The position numbers were made by a program, and so were the translations under genes. Below the pieces are notes generated by a model that searched no databases, was not told where the DNA came from, and worked only from the letters and a program-made list of their open reading frames with translations. A stretch of DNA of 64,000 bases from Tropicimonas aquimaris (GTDB lineage Bacteria; Pseudomonadota; Alphaproteobacteria; Rhodobacterales; Rhodobacteraceae): positions 62,001-126,000 of the forward strand of contig NZ_JBHTJT010000038.1 of NCBI RefSeq assembly GCF_042676185.1, read 5' to 3'. Shown in pieces: positions 9,056 to 17,537 of the stretch; the first letter of the stretch is position 1, and each line of letters begins with the position of its first letter.

Positions 9056-9775
9056 ATGGATAGAAAAGAGCAGCATATCGCGCGGGCCTTCGACCGCGAT
9101 CTCGAAGCCCTGCAGGCCCACATCATGAAGATGGGCGGTCTGGTCGAGGATGCGATCCTCAAGGCTGCCGAGGCGCTGGCAACCCGCGACGAGGAACTGG
9201 CTGAGCGCGTCCGCCAGGATGATCGCGCCATCGACCAGCTCGAAGCCATGATCATGGAGGAGGCCGCACTCACCATCGCCGAGCGTCAGCCGATGGCGAG
9301 CGACCTGCGCACCATACTCGCGGTGATGAAGATCGCCGGCAACCTCGAGCGGATCGGCGACTATGCGAAGAACATGGCCAAGCGCACCAGCGTTCTGGTT
9401 CAGATGCGTCCGATCGAGGACGGCGGAAATTCCACCCGCAGGATGGCCAAGCTTGTGGAGGTAATGCTCAAGGACGCGCTGGATGCTTTCGTCCAACGTG
9501 ACCCGGAGCTGTCAGAGGACGTGCGCCAGCGCGATCTCGAGGTCGACCAGATGTACAATTCGCTGTTCCGCAACTTCCTGACCTTCATGTTGGAAGATCC
9601 GCGCAACATCACTGCCTGCATGCATCTTCACTTTATCGCCAAGAACATCGAGCGCATGGGCGACCATGTTACTGCCATCGCCGAGCAGGTGATCTACCTC
9701 TCGACCGGCACTTTGCCCGACGAAAACCGACCCAAGGCGGACCGGACGGCTATGGAAACCCACGGGCAGGGCTGA
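9056..9775 (+). CDS. phoU: Phosphate transport system regulator PhoU
   Basis: 239 residues, mostly helical, built as two related three-helix bundles. The repeated metal-binding signature appears as RTILAVMKIAGNLERIGDYAKNM in the first half (named here in parts: RTILAV and NLERIGD) and HFIAKNIERMGDH in the second. PhoU links the Pst transporter to PhoR and dampens PhoB signalling when phosphate is plentiful. Its stop overlaps the phoB start by one base. Confidence 0.96.
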   Translation: MDRKEQHIARAFDRDLEALQAHIMKMGGLVEDAILKAAEALATRDEELAERVRQDDRAIDQLEAMIMEEAALTIAERQPMASDLRTILAVMKIAGNLERIGDYAKNMAKRTSVLVQMRPIEDGGNSTRRMAKLVEVMLKDALDAFVQRDPELSEDVRQRDLEVDQMYNSLFRNFLTFMLEDPRNITACMHLHFIAKNIERMGDHVTAIAEQVIYLSTGTLPDENRPKADRTAMETHGQG

Positions 9776-10467
9776 TGTCACCGTCGGAACAACCGAGCGT
9801 TCTGGTCGTCGAGGACGAGGCCGCGCAACGCGAAGTCCTGACCTACAACCTGGAGGCCGAAGGCTTCCGGGTGTGCCGGGCCGAGAACGGCGAGGAGGCC
9901 TTGCTCCTCGTCGAGGAAGACGCGCCGGACCTGATCGTGCTCGACTGGATGCTCCCCAATGTTTCCGGCATCGAAGTTTGCCGGAGGCTGAAGATGCGCG
10001 CCGACACACGCAGCGTGCCGATCATCATGCTCAGCGCGCGTTCGGAGGAGGTCGACCGAGTGCGCGGCCTCGAGACCGGCGCTGACGATTACGTCGTAAA
10101 GCCGTATTCCGTGGTCGAGCTGATGGCCCGGATCCGTGCGCAATTGCGCCGGACGCGGCCTGCGAGCGTCGGAGAGCGGCTACAGTTCGAGGACATCATT
10201 CTCGACGCGGAGACACACAAGGTCTTTCGCGACGACAAGCTGCTCAAGCTGGGGCCGACGGAATTTCGTCTGCTCACGACCTTCATGGAGAAACCCGGAC
10301 GTGTGTGGAGCCGCGAACAATTGCTCGACCGAGTCTGGGGCCGCGACATCTACGTCGATACACGCACCGTCGACGTCCACATAGGGCGGCTCCGCAAGGC
10401 GCTGTGCCAGCACGGCGGCGAAGACCCGGTGCGTACGGTGCGGGGCGCAGGCTACGCGCTCGGTTGA
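9775..10467 (+). CDS. phoB: Phosphate regulon response regulator PhoB
   Basis: 230 residues, of the OmpR/PhoB class. The receiver domain has its acidic pocket at E13-D14, phosphoacceptor D57 in LIVLDWMLP and K109 in VVKPYS. The C-terminal winged helix contains LGPTEFRLL and the recognition segment VDTRTVDVHIGRLRKAL. It would bind the PHO box found upstream of pstS, closing an autoregulatory loop because phoB is the last gene of that run. Confidence 0.96.
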   Translation: MSPSEQPSVLVVEDEAAQREVLTYNLEAEGFRVCRAENGEEALLLVEEDAPDLIVLDWMLPNVSGIEVCRRLKMRADTRSVPIIMLSARSEEVDRVRGLETGADDYVVKPYSVVELMARIRAQLRRTRPASVGERLQFEDIILDAETHKVFRDDKLLKLGPTEFRLLTTFMEKPGRVWSREQLLDRVWGRDIYVDTRTVDVHIGRLRKALCQHGGEDPVRTVRGAGYALG

Positions 10468-10496
10468 GATCTTCGGCAACACGTCAAGGATGGCCG

Positions 10497-10514
10497 GGCC
10501 GGAAAGGTCCGGCC
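10497..10514 (+). terminator. Weak hairpin terminator after phoB
   Basis: GGCCGGA (10497-10503) pairs with TCCGGCC (10508-10514) around a 4-base loop. The downstream GATCTGTTTGATT is only moderately T-rich, so this is a modest terminator for the phosphate operon. Confidence 0.4.
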
Positions 10515-10587
10515 GATCTGTTTGATTGGAGTGGTTTGGGATCTTTGCCGTTGCACAGCACAGGGGCCCTGGCGCGCGTCAACACAT

Positions 10588-10632
10588 ACATCCGATAATC
10601 GGTATTATGTTAATAATGGATGTGGTCACATC
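10588..10632. repeat. Cluster of nested palindromes between convergent phoB and the RquA-like gene
   Basis: Four palindromes are packed into 45 AT-rich bases. ACATCC (10588-10593) pairs with GGATGT (10618-10623). Inside lie CCGATAATCGG (10592-10602) and ATTAT-GTTA-ATAAT (10604-10617). GATGTG-GT-CACATC follows at 10619-10632. The position between converging genes suggests bidirectional transcription stopping, but there is no long T-run, so an operator is also possible. Confidence 0.45.
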
Positions 10633-10653
10633 AGCTCCAACGGCTTCGATCCC

Positions 10654-11406
10654 TCAACCGCGCCGGACGCCAACAACCTTCTGATACAGCCCGCCAAAGA
10701 AGGTCTCCTTGCGCCACTCGAACTCCGACGCATCGTCCACGTATTCTTTCAGCTCACGCCGCCAAAGAACCTTGGCGAACGGTTCCAGCCAATTGAACAC
10801 AAGCCAGATGATCGGACGCATCGGATGCAAGACAGCCGGTTCGTGGTAATCGACGAACATCAACTTGCCGCCCGGTTTAACATGACGCGCCAGGTTGTTG
10901 GCGATGTCGCGTTTGTAGTCCTCCGGCACCTCGTGCATCAGGAAGTAGCAGCACACCGTATCGTAGAGCCCGTCTCCGGTCGTCCGTGCGTCGCTGATCT
11001 CGGTCCGCGCCTGAGGCAGCGTGCCGATCTTGCGGTTCACATGGTCGATCTGGACTTGCTGAATGTCGCTGACATGATACTCACCCTCCGGCCCGATTTT
11101 CGCCGCCAAGTGACTGACCAGCTTTCCATAAACCGCGGCGGGCTGCAGAACGCGACTGCCGGGTTCGAGTTCGTCGCGCGCGGCACGCATAAGCTTGTTC
11201 TGCTGGCACCACAGGATCGTCGCGACCACGATCTCACGGTCCAGCAACTCTACCATCTTTGGCGCCACATAGGCCCAAGTGTAGACATCGACGAGGTAAT
11301 CCGGAAGTTTCGGCGCCGGTGCGGCAGCTTCGCTCCAGGCCGCGGTTCTGGCCGTTACGGCCCCCAGGCCGTCCTTTTTGATCCTGATGTCAACGCTGGC
11401 ATTCAT
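10654..11406 (-). CDS. rquA: RquA-like methyltransferase-fold protein (putative rhodoquinone biosynthesis)
   Basis: 250 residues. The N-terminal LPDYLVDVYTWAYVAPKMVELLDR (about 34-57) leads into an atypical nucleotide-binding motif, VLQPAAVYGKL at 87-97, in place of the usual E/DxGxGxG. Further on are CYFLMHEVPEDYKR (about 153-165), FVDYHEP, LEPFAKVLWRRE and the ending FFGGLYQKVV. I recognise this combination as RquA, which converts ubiquinone to rhodoquinone using S-adenosylmethionine as amino donor. The ATG at 11406 has GGAAAGG upstream. If correct, the cell can make rhodoquinone for fumarate-type anaerobic respiration. The alternative is a generic class I methyltransferase. Confidence 0.62.
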   Translation of the reverse strand: MNASVDIRIKKDGLGAVTARTAAWSEAAAPAPKLPDYLVDVYTWAYVAPKMVELLDREIVVATILWCQQNKLMRAARDELEPGSRVLQPAAVYGKLVSHLAAKIGPEGEYHVSDIQQVQIDHVNRKIGTLPQARTEISDARTTGDGLYDTVCCYFLMHEVPEDYKRDIANNLARHVKPGGKLMFVDYHEPAVLHPMRPIIWLVFNWLEPFAKVLWRRELKEYVDDASEFEWRKETFFGGLYQKVVGVRRG

Positions 11407-11999
11407 AGCTTGGCCTTTCCGAATTAGCGTCACTGTGGCAGCACGCGGCGCGAACCGGTCGGCTTTTGCCTTTCACCGGGCCGCGAAACTCTGGCCGGCC
11501 CGATGACCCGCCGTCGCGATGCTGGCGCGAATTGCCTTGACCATAGACAGCTGAAAAACCGCGGAAAATGCGGCAAACCCGCGAATTGGCGTCATGGAGT
11601 GCAATCCCGCGTTCCGCTGCACGCAAGTCTCCCATTCGGATCTAGTTGTCATACTGGCAATTCCACAACCTGGACGCCATGCGATTGGATGCTAAAATTC
11701 ACATCCGATTCAATGTGTTGTCGGTTACTCATGAAAGATTGCATGAGGTGCGAAATGCCAAGGGACAGCGGCATTCTTTCTCATCGACGCGAGGCATCTC
11801 GACACTCCCCAAGGCGGAACATATTCTCCTCGGATACATAGGGAATTGCTCATGGTGTATTACAAGATGGTTGAGGCCGAGCTATGCCCGGCTCTCTCTG
11901 CTGTGGGTCGTCCAGTTCGACGGTCGGCCCACCACAAGTCAGAATGCCAAGGCGATATTCATTCGCCGCGCTCGCAGCGCTATCCGTCTTCGGAGGGCC
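11407..11999. other. Long non-coding divergent region between the RquA-like gene and luxR
   Basis: 593 bases with no convincing gene. It must hold both divergent promoters. From about 11640 the DNA is more AT-rich than its surroundings. An imperfect inverted repeat, GATTGGATG (11683-11691) and CATCCGATT (11702-11710), is separated by ten bases and could be an operator. The luxR frame stays open upstream to 11646, but that stretch has no family resemblance and is treated as non-coding. Confidence 0.5.
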
Positions 12000-12755
12000 A
12001 TGGAAATTCTTGATTTCGTTGAAAGAGTGACTTCACTGCGAGAGATGCAGGAGGTGTGGGAATACAGCAAGGAAGTCTTCGAGAATTTCGGATTCAACCG
12101 CTTGCTGTACGGTTTCACGCGCTTTCGATCGGGGCAATCGCTTGGCGATCCGCTCGACATGCTGGTCCTGACAAACCACGATCGCTCCTACATTCGCCCC
12201 TTTCTCGACGACGGTCTCTACATGAACGCCCCGATGACGCTATGGGCGCTGGAAAACGTCGGGGCAAGTTCCTGGCGTGACACCGACCGCATGGCGCGCG
12301 AGGGCATACTGCCGCCGGCCGCATGCCGTATCTGGGAGTTCAACAAGACCCAGGGTTTCCTGGCGGGATACACCATCAGCTTCCAGTCCAACTCGGTCCG
12401 GGCGAAAGGCGCACTCAGCCTGACCTCGGTCCCTGCCCTGTCATTCGATGAGGTCGACGAGATCTGGGCCGAACACGGACGCACGATAGAGGCCATGAGC
12501 AATGTTCTGCATCTGCGCCTGATCTCCATGCCGAACCCGGAAACGCGACGCCATCTGACTCCACGGCAGCGCGAGGCGCTCGAATGGGTTGGCGATGGCA
12601 AGACCACATCCGAAATCGCTTCCATCATGGGTCTCAAACCCGCGACAGTGGAAAAACACCTGCGACTCGCCCGGGAGGCGCTCGACGTGTCGACCACCAC
12701 ACAGGCAGTGCTCAAGGCCGCATTTCTGCACCAGATTTTCGGGCCTCGGGCCTAG
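12000..12755 (+). CDS. LuxR-family transcriptional regulator, solo, with atypical autoinducer-binding domain
   Basis: 251 residues. Residues 1-175 form the autoinducer-binding domain and 186-245 the LuxR helix-turn-helix (LTPRQREALEWVGDGKTTSEIA, then ATVEKHLRLAREAL). Canonical acyl-homoserine-lactone ligands look altered: the W-x3-Y pair aligns to Y64 and F68 (RSYIRPF) and the DP motif to N76-A77. W92 (ASSW) and G123 are kept. No luxI lies nearby. The start at 12000 is chosen because the family alignment begins there; GGAGGG at 11992 is rather close. Confidence 0.82.
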   Translation: MEILDFVERVTSLREMQEVWEYSKEVFENFGFNRLLYGFTRFRSGQSLGDPLDMLVLTNHDRSYIRPFLDDGLYMNAPMTLWALENVGASSWRDTDRMAREGILPPAACRIWEFNKTQGFLAGYTISFQSNSVRAKGALSLTSVPALSFDEVDEIWAEHGRTIEAMSNVLHLRLISMPNPETRRHLTPRQREALEWVGDGKTTSEIASIMGLKPATVEKHLRLAREALDVSTTTQAVLKAAFLHQIFGPRA

Positions 12756-12879
12756 CGAGAAATTTCTGCGTCGCAGCGTTGGCGACAATTCTTTAAATTC
12801 AAAACTTTATGCTCGCTCACGAAATCGTGGGTCAGGGATTCCTTACTTAACTTACCCCGCGTTAATGTGCGATCCTTGA

Positions 12880-13053
12880 TGTGTTCCGTGAGTGGTGGCT
12901 ATTGAGCCATGGAACTGCGAACTGGGAGTCGCCGCGATTTCGGCGTTACCGGGGAGCTCCGGGAAACCGGATGTCGGTCCGCGGGCGTATAGTCAGCCTT
13001 GCGGGCCGACACCCACCCATACCGCCATCTGCATCCCCTCGTGATGGCGGAAA
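12880..13053 (+). ncRNA. ssrS: 6S RNA (regulator of RNA polymerase), candidate
   Basis: About 170 non-coding bases fold as a long rod. GTCGGTCCGC pairs with GCGGGCCGAC near the apex. CCGCCATC/GATGGCGG forms a 3' side hairpin (13022-13050), and TTCCG near 12884 can pair with CGGAA near 13049 as a closing stem. Stretches TCGGTCCG, AGCCTT and CCGACACCCACC match in order the corresponding E. coli 6S segments (CTCGGTCCG, AGCCTT, ACGACACATTCACC). 6S RNA mimics an open promoter and traps housekeeping RNA polymerase. The ends are approximate. A strong terminator follows at 13065. The comparison is from memory; a covariance search would settle it. Confidence 0.68.
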
Positions 13054-13064
13054 CGTGTGGTGTT

Positions 13065-13105
13065 GAAGCGGCGCAGACGGCCCGTTCTGCGCCGCTTCCT
13101 TTTTT
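13065..13105 (+). terminator. Strong rho-independent terminator downstream of the 6S candidate
   Basis: GAAGCGGCGCAGA (13065-13077) and TCTGCGCCGCTTC (13086-13098) form a perfect 13-bp stem with an 8-base loop, followed by CTTTTTT. It ends plus-strand transcripts from the 6S/luxR side before they reach tsf, which is transcribed toward it. Confidence 0.9.
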
Positions 13106-13180
13106 GCAGGCACACTTTTCCGAGACAGGGCAGCGCTTTCTCTGCCCCCAGCCTCCGGCCGCGCATTTTCAGCTGCCAAC

Positions 13181-13216
13181 GAAAACGGCGCCGCCTCCTT
13201 GCCGGAAGCGGCGCCG
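13181..13216 (-). terminator. Rho-independent terminator of rpsB-tsf
   Basis: CGGCGCCGC (13186-13194) and GCGGCGCCG (13208-13216) form a 9-bp stem. On the minus strand it is followed by TTTTC. It lies 25 bases beyond the tsf stop. Confidence 0.85.
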
Positions 13217-13240
13217 CATCTCTCGATTTTCGTGACCGGA

Positions 13241-14113
13241 TCAGCCCTGCATGGCTGCGACTTCGGCCGCGAAATCCTCTTCTTTCTTCTCGATGCCTTC
13301 GCCAACTTCCATGCGTACGAAACCGGTGACCTCCGCGCCCGCTTCCTTGGCGGCGGCGGCGACGGTCAGGTCCGGGTTCACAACGAAAGCCTGGCCCAGC
13401 AGGGTCACCTCGGCGAGGAACTTGTTCATCCGGCCGGCGATCATCTTTTCAATCACCGCTTCCGGCTTGCCGGATTCGCGGGCGATCTCCATCTGGACCT
13501 GCTTTTCCTTCTCGACGATGGCGGGGTCGAGATCGGCTTCGGACAGCGAAGCCGGGTTCACGGCGGCGATGTGCATCGCGACCTGCTTGCCGAAGGCCTC
13601 GTCTCCGCCCTTAAGCGCGACCAGAACACCGATCTTGCCGAGGCCGGGGGCAGCCGCGTTGTGGACGTAGGAGATGACCTGCTCGCCCTCGACGGTAGCC
13701 ATGCGGCGCAGCGACATGTTTTCGCCGATCTTGGCGATCTTGTCGGTGACCAAGTCCCCGACGGTCTTGCCGTCAATCGTGGTGGCCTTGAGCTCTTCGA
13801 CGTCGGCGACTTTGGCGGCCGCGGCGGCGATGGCGCTTACCATTTCCTGGAATTCGGCGTTCTTGGCAACGAAGTCGGTCTCGGAGTTCACCTCGACGAC
13901 GACGCCCTTGCCGCCCTCGACGTTGATGCCAACGAGGCCCTCGGCAGCGGTGCGGCCCGACTTCTTGGCGGCCTTGGCCAGGCCCTTGGTGCGCAGCCAG
14001 TCGATCGCGGCTTCCATGTCGCCGTCGACTTCGGTCAGTGCCTTCTTGGCATCCATCATCCCTGCGCCGGTCTGGTCGCGCAGTTCCTTCACCATTTTCG
14101 CGGTGATAGCCAT
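13241..14113 (-). CDS. tsf: Translation elongation factor Ts
   Basis: 290 residues. The N-terminal UBA-like region has MVKELRDQTGAGMMDAKKAL (residues 6-25), the family signature, followed by the core with SETDFVAKN near residue 80. EF-Ts exchanges GDP for GTP on EF-Tu. The start at 14113 has GGAGAG upstream; a longer frame adds no family sequence. It lies 90 bases after rpsB in the standard rpsB-tsf operon. Confidence 0.97.
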   Translation of the reverse strand: MAITAKMVKELRDQTGAGMMDAKKALTEVDGDMEAAIDWLRTKGLAKAAKKSGRTAAEGLVGINVEGGKGVVVEVNSETDFVAKNAEFQEMVSAIAAAAAKVADVEELKATTIDGKTVGDLVTDKIAKIGENMSLRRMATVEGEQVISYVHNAAAPGLGKIGVLVALKGGDEAFGKQVAMHIAAVNPASLSEADLDPAIVEKEKQVQMEIARESGKPEAVIEKMIAGRMNKFLAEVTLLGQAFVVNPDLTVAAAAKEAGAEVTGFVRMEVGEGIEKKEEDFAAEVAAMQG

Positions 14114-14203
14114 CTTGGCTCTCCTCGATTGGGGGGTCGTGGTGCGGCAGGCCAAAGCCTGCCGCCTGTATCAGTTCCGTGACAGCGCCACGAAGCTCCG
14201 GGC

Positions 14204-14992
14204 TCAGGCCTCGGCCGGCGCCTCTTCGGCTTCCGGAGCGGCTTCGAGCGTCTCTTCGACGAGGGCCTCTTCCATCTCGCCGAGGTCGATGCCGGCGGCA
14301 TCCATCTGGGCGGACATGCCGTCGAGCGCGGCGCGGGAGACCAGATCGCAGTAGAGCGCGATTGCCCGGGCGGCGTCATCGTTGCCCGGAATCACGTAGT
14401 CCACGCCTTCGGGCGAGCAGTTTGTGTCGACGATCGCGACCACCGGAATGCCGAGCTTCTTGGCCTCGAGGATGGCGAGGTCCTCCTTCTTCACGTCAAT
14501 GACGAAGAGAAGATCCGGAACGCCGCCCATCTCGCGGATACCGCCCAGGGAAGCCTGAAGCTTGGTCTGGTCGCGTTCCATGTGCAGGCGCTCTTTCTTC
14601 GTGAGGCCTTCAGCGCCCATCGCCATCTGCTCGTCGATGGAGCGCAGGCGGTCGATCGACTGGGAGACGGTCTTCCAGTTGGTGAGCGTGCCGCCCAGCC
14701 AGCGGTGGTTCATGTAGTACTGCGCACAGCGCTCGGCGGCATCAGCGATCGGCTTCTGGGCCTGGCGCTTGGTGCCGACGAACAGAATGCGGCCACCCTT
14801 GGCGACGGTGTCGCGCACGACCTGGAGAGCCTGGTCCAGCATAGGGACGGTCTGCGTCAGGTCGAGAATGTGGATGCCGTTACGGTCGCCGTAGATATAC
14901 TCGCCCATGCGGGGGTTCCACCGCTGGGTCTGGTGACCGAAGTGAACGCCAGCTTCAAGCAGCTGACGCAGAGTGAACTCAGGAAGCGCCAT
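14204..14992 (-). CDS. rpsB: 30S ribosomal protein S2
   Basis: 262 residues starting MALPEFTLRQLLEAGVHFGH, with RWNPRM and GDRNGIHILDLTQT following, all typical of S2. SPEGVDYVIPGNDDAARAI is the conserved C-terminal signature. The end is Ala/Glu-rich, as usual for alphaproteobacteria. The ATG at 14992 has GGAAAGG upstream. The gene is transcribed with tsf. Confidence 0.98.
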   Translation of the reverse strand: MALPEFTLRQLLEAGVHFGHQTQRWNPRMGEYIYGDRNGIHILDLTQTVPMLDQALQVVRDTVAKGGRILFVGTKRQAQKPIADAAERCAQYYMNHRWLGGTLTNWKTVSQSIDRLRSIDEQMAMGAEGLTKKERLHMERDQTKLQASLGGIREMGGVPDLLFVIDVKKEDLAILEAKKLGIPVVAIVDTNCSPEGVDYVIPGNDDAARAIALYCDLVSRAALDGMSAQMDAAGIDLGEMEEALVEETLEAAPEAEEAPAEA

Positions 14993-15111
14993 GTCATAAT
15001 CCTTTCCGGTTTCGCGTCCTCGACAGGGCCGAACAGGGATCGCTCCCAACCGGCGGACCGATACGGGGATGTCTCCCCCGCAGGCCCAGGCCCCATCTGT
15101 GAAGTGGGCCG

Positions 15112-15140
15112 CGCATACTGCATCGGAGAAGGGCTGGCAA
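15112..15140 (-). promoter_or_regulatory. Putative sigma-70-type promoter of rpsB-tsf
   Basis: On the minus strand, TTGCCA (15135-15140) and TATGCG (15112-15117) are separated by 17 bases, about 120 bases upstream of rpsB. The spacing is ideal but the -10 is weak. It leaves a long GC-rich 5' leader. Confidence 0.45.
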
Positions 15141-15212
15141 CCCCCTGCCCCGCTTTTCCCCTGTTTCGATGGCGATTGGTTGATAGTCTGCCCCGAAACC
15201 AAGGAGGATCCC

Positions 15213-15548
15213 GTGAAACTGCCCGATTTCCTGATGACGCTGCCGGCGCTCGACATACCTTTCCCGGACGACGTGGTCGAGAGCCGCGCCATGCGGACCG
15301 AGGATGCGCTGCTGGTTTTCTTCATCTTCCACAAGGACGCGGAACTGCCGGCGCATTCCCACGGCGCACAATGGGGCAGCGTTCTGCAAGGAGAAATTCA
15401 GTTGACCATTGATGGCAAGACCACAACCTATCGGCAGGGCGACAGCTATGACTTGCCGGCCGGCGTGGTCCATGCGGTGAAGGTCGCCGCCGGTACCATT
15501 GCGCTGGACACGTTCGAAGAACCGGACCGGTATGCGCTGAGGCGGTGA
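15213..15548 (+). CDS. Small cupin-domain protein
   Basis: 111 residues forming one cupin barrel. Metal-binding motif 1 is degenerate-canonical, ELPAHSHGAQWGSVLQGE (about residues 45-62), and motif 2 is DSYDLPAGVVHAVKV (about 77-91), supplying His and Glu ligands. The GTG start follows AAGGAGG (15201-15207), an unusually good ribosome-binding site that fixes the start. Substrate unknown; such proteins range from isomerases and dioxygenases to sugar-binding domains. It stands alone, divergent from rpsB. Confidence 0.82.
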   Translation: MKLPDFLMTLPALDIPFPDDVVESRAMRTEDALLVFFIFHKDAELPAHSHGAQWGSVLQGEIQLTIDGKTTTYRQGDSYDLPAGVVHAVKVAAGTIALDTFEEPDRYALRR

Positions 15549-15568
15549 GGTGGCGCCCGGAGCCCTCA

Positions 15569-15604
15569 TGCCTCCGGCGGGGATATTTTAGGACAGAAGA
15601 AGCC
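15569..15604 (+). repeat. Dispersed intergenic repeat, copy 1
   Basis: The segment GCCTCCGGCGGGGATATTTT and the following AGGACAGAAGAA closely match the reverse complement of 19391-19420. It resembles a short intergenic element I recall as frequent in Rhodobacteraceae genomes (recollection, unchecked). It lies just before the PfkB kinase gene. Confidence 0.5.
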
Positions 15605-15647
15605 GCGAGCGCTTGCCTTCGATTTGCGACCGGGGTTTCTTCGGCGC

Positions 15648-16532
15648 ATGGAAAAGACGCCGGATATTCTCTGCATCGGATCGGTCCTGTGGGACGTGAT
15701 CGGCCGCACCCCGCGGTCGATGGCAGTCGGGCATGACGTGCCGGGCCGGATATCCCGGCTCCCCGGGGGCGTGGCGATGAACATCGCCATGGCGCTGGTG
15801 CGCGAGGGGATGCGGCCAGCGCTGCTGACTGTGCTGGGGCAGGACGCCGAAGGCCGCGAACTGGAACTGGCGGCGCGGCGGATGGGGATGGTGACCGAGC
15901 ATATCACCTGGTCCGACACCCTGCCGACCGATCAGTACATGGCCATCGAAGCCGAGAACGGGCTGGTGGCGGCGATTGCCGACGCCCATTCGCTCGAACA
16001 GGCGGGGGACGCGATCCTGCAACCGCTGGCGGATGGGCGGCTCGGTTCGATCGATGCGCCGCATGCCGGGATCGTAGCGCTCGATGGCAACCTGACCGAA
16101 GAGCTCCTCTCAAGAATCTCCGACAGCCCGTTGTTTTCGATGGCCGATCTGCGGATCGCACCGGCATCTCCGGGCAAGGCCGGGCGGTTGCTGCCGCTGC
16201 TGCGCCACCCCCGGGCCACGCTCTACGTCAACCGGATCGAGGCCGGGCTGATCTGCGACAACCGCTTTTCCTCTGCCAAGGCCGCGGCCGAGGCGCTCGT
16301 GGCCTTTGGCGCGCGGCGAGTTCTGGTCACCGACGGCGGTGCGTCGATGGCCGAGGCCACGCCCGAGGGCGTGCTGACCGCGACACCACCGCCCGTCGTC
16401 GTCACCCGGGTCACCGGCGCGGGCGACACCTTCATGGCGGCCCATATTTCTGCCGAGGCGCGTGGGCTTTCCGGCATCTTTGCCATAGAAGCCGCGCTCG
16501 GCATCACAGCAGCCTACGTTTCGGAGACCTGA
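15648..16532 (+). CDS. PfkB-family kinase, probably pseudouridine kinase
   Basis: 294 residues of the ribokinase/PfkB fold. Near the N-terminus PGGVAMNIAMAL (39-50) is the substrate-contacting GG motif. The C-terminal signature TRVTGAGDTFMA carries the GAGD anion hole and catalytic aspartate (257-260). The next gene starts 4 bases later and encodes pseudouridine-5'-phosphate glycosidase, so the likely substrate is pseudouridine (PsuK role). The family alone would not tell it from other nucleoside or sugar kinases. Confidence 0.85.
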   Translation: MEKTPDILCIGSVLWDVIGRTPRSMAVGHDVPGRISRLPGGVAMNIAMALVREGMRPALLTVLGQDAEGRELELAARRMGMVTEHITWSDTLPTDQYMAIEAENGLVAAIADAHSLEQAGDAILQPLADGRLGSIDAPHAGIVALDGNLTEELLSRISDSPLFSMADLRIAPASPGKAGRLLPLLRHPRATLYVNRIEAGLICDNRFSSAKAAAEALVAFGARRVLVTDGGASMAEATPEGVLTATPPPVVVTRVTGAGDTFMAAHISAEARGLSGIFAIEAALGITAAYVSET

Positions 16533-16536
16533 CGAC

Positions 16537-17451
<915 letters not shown>

Positions 17452-17537
17452 AATAACCGCGCGCCACATGCGGTTGGACTTGCGAGGCCGCTCCCGGCTG
17501 CATAGCTTCCGGTGAGTTCACGCGCTTCCGAGACAAG

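Noticed and set aside
11646..11999. N-terminal extension of the LuxR protein from an upstream in-frame ATG
   Set aside because: The added 118 residues have no family similarity and LuxR proteins normally begin near residue 1 of the chosen start.
14993..15212. Known-type ribosomal-protein leader structure before rpsB
   Set aside because: The leader is GC-rich with several possible stems, but I could not match any described S2-binding motif.
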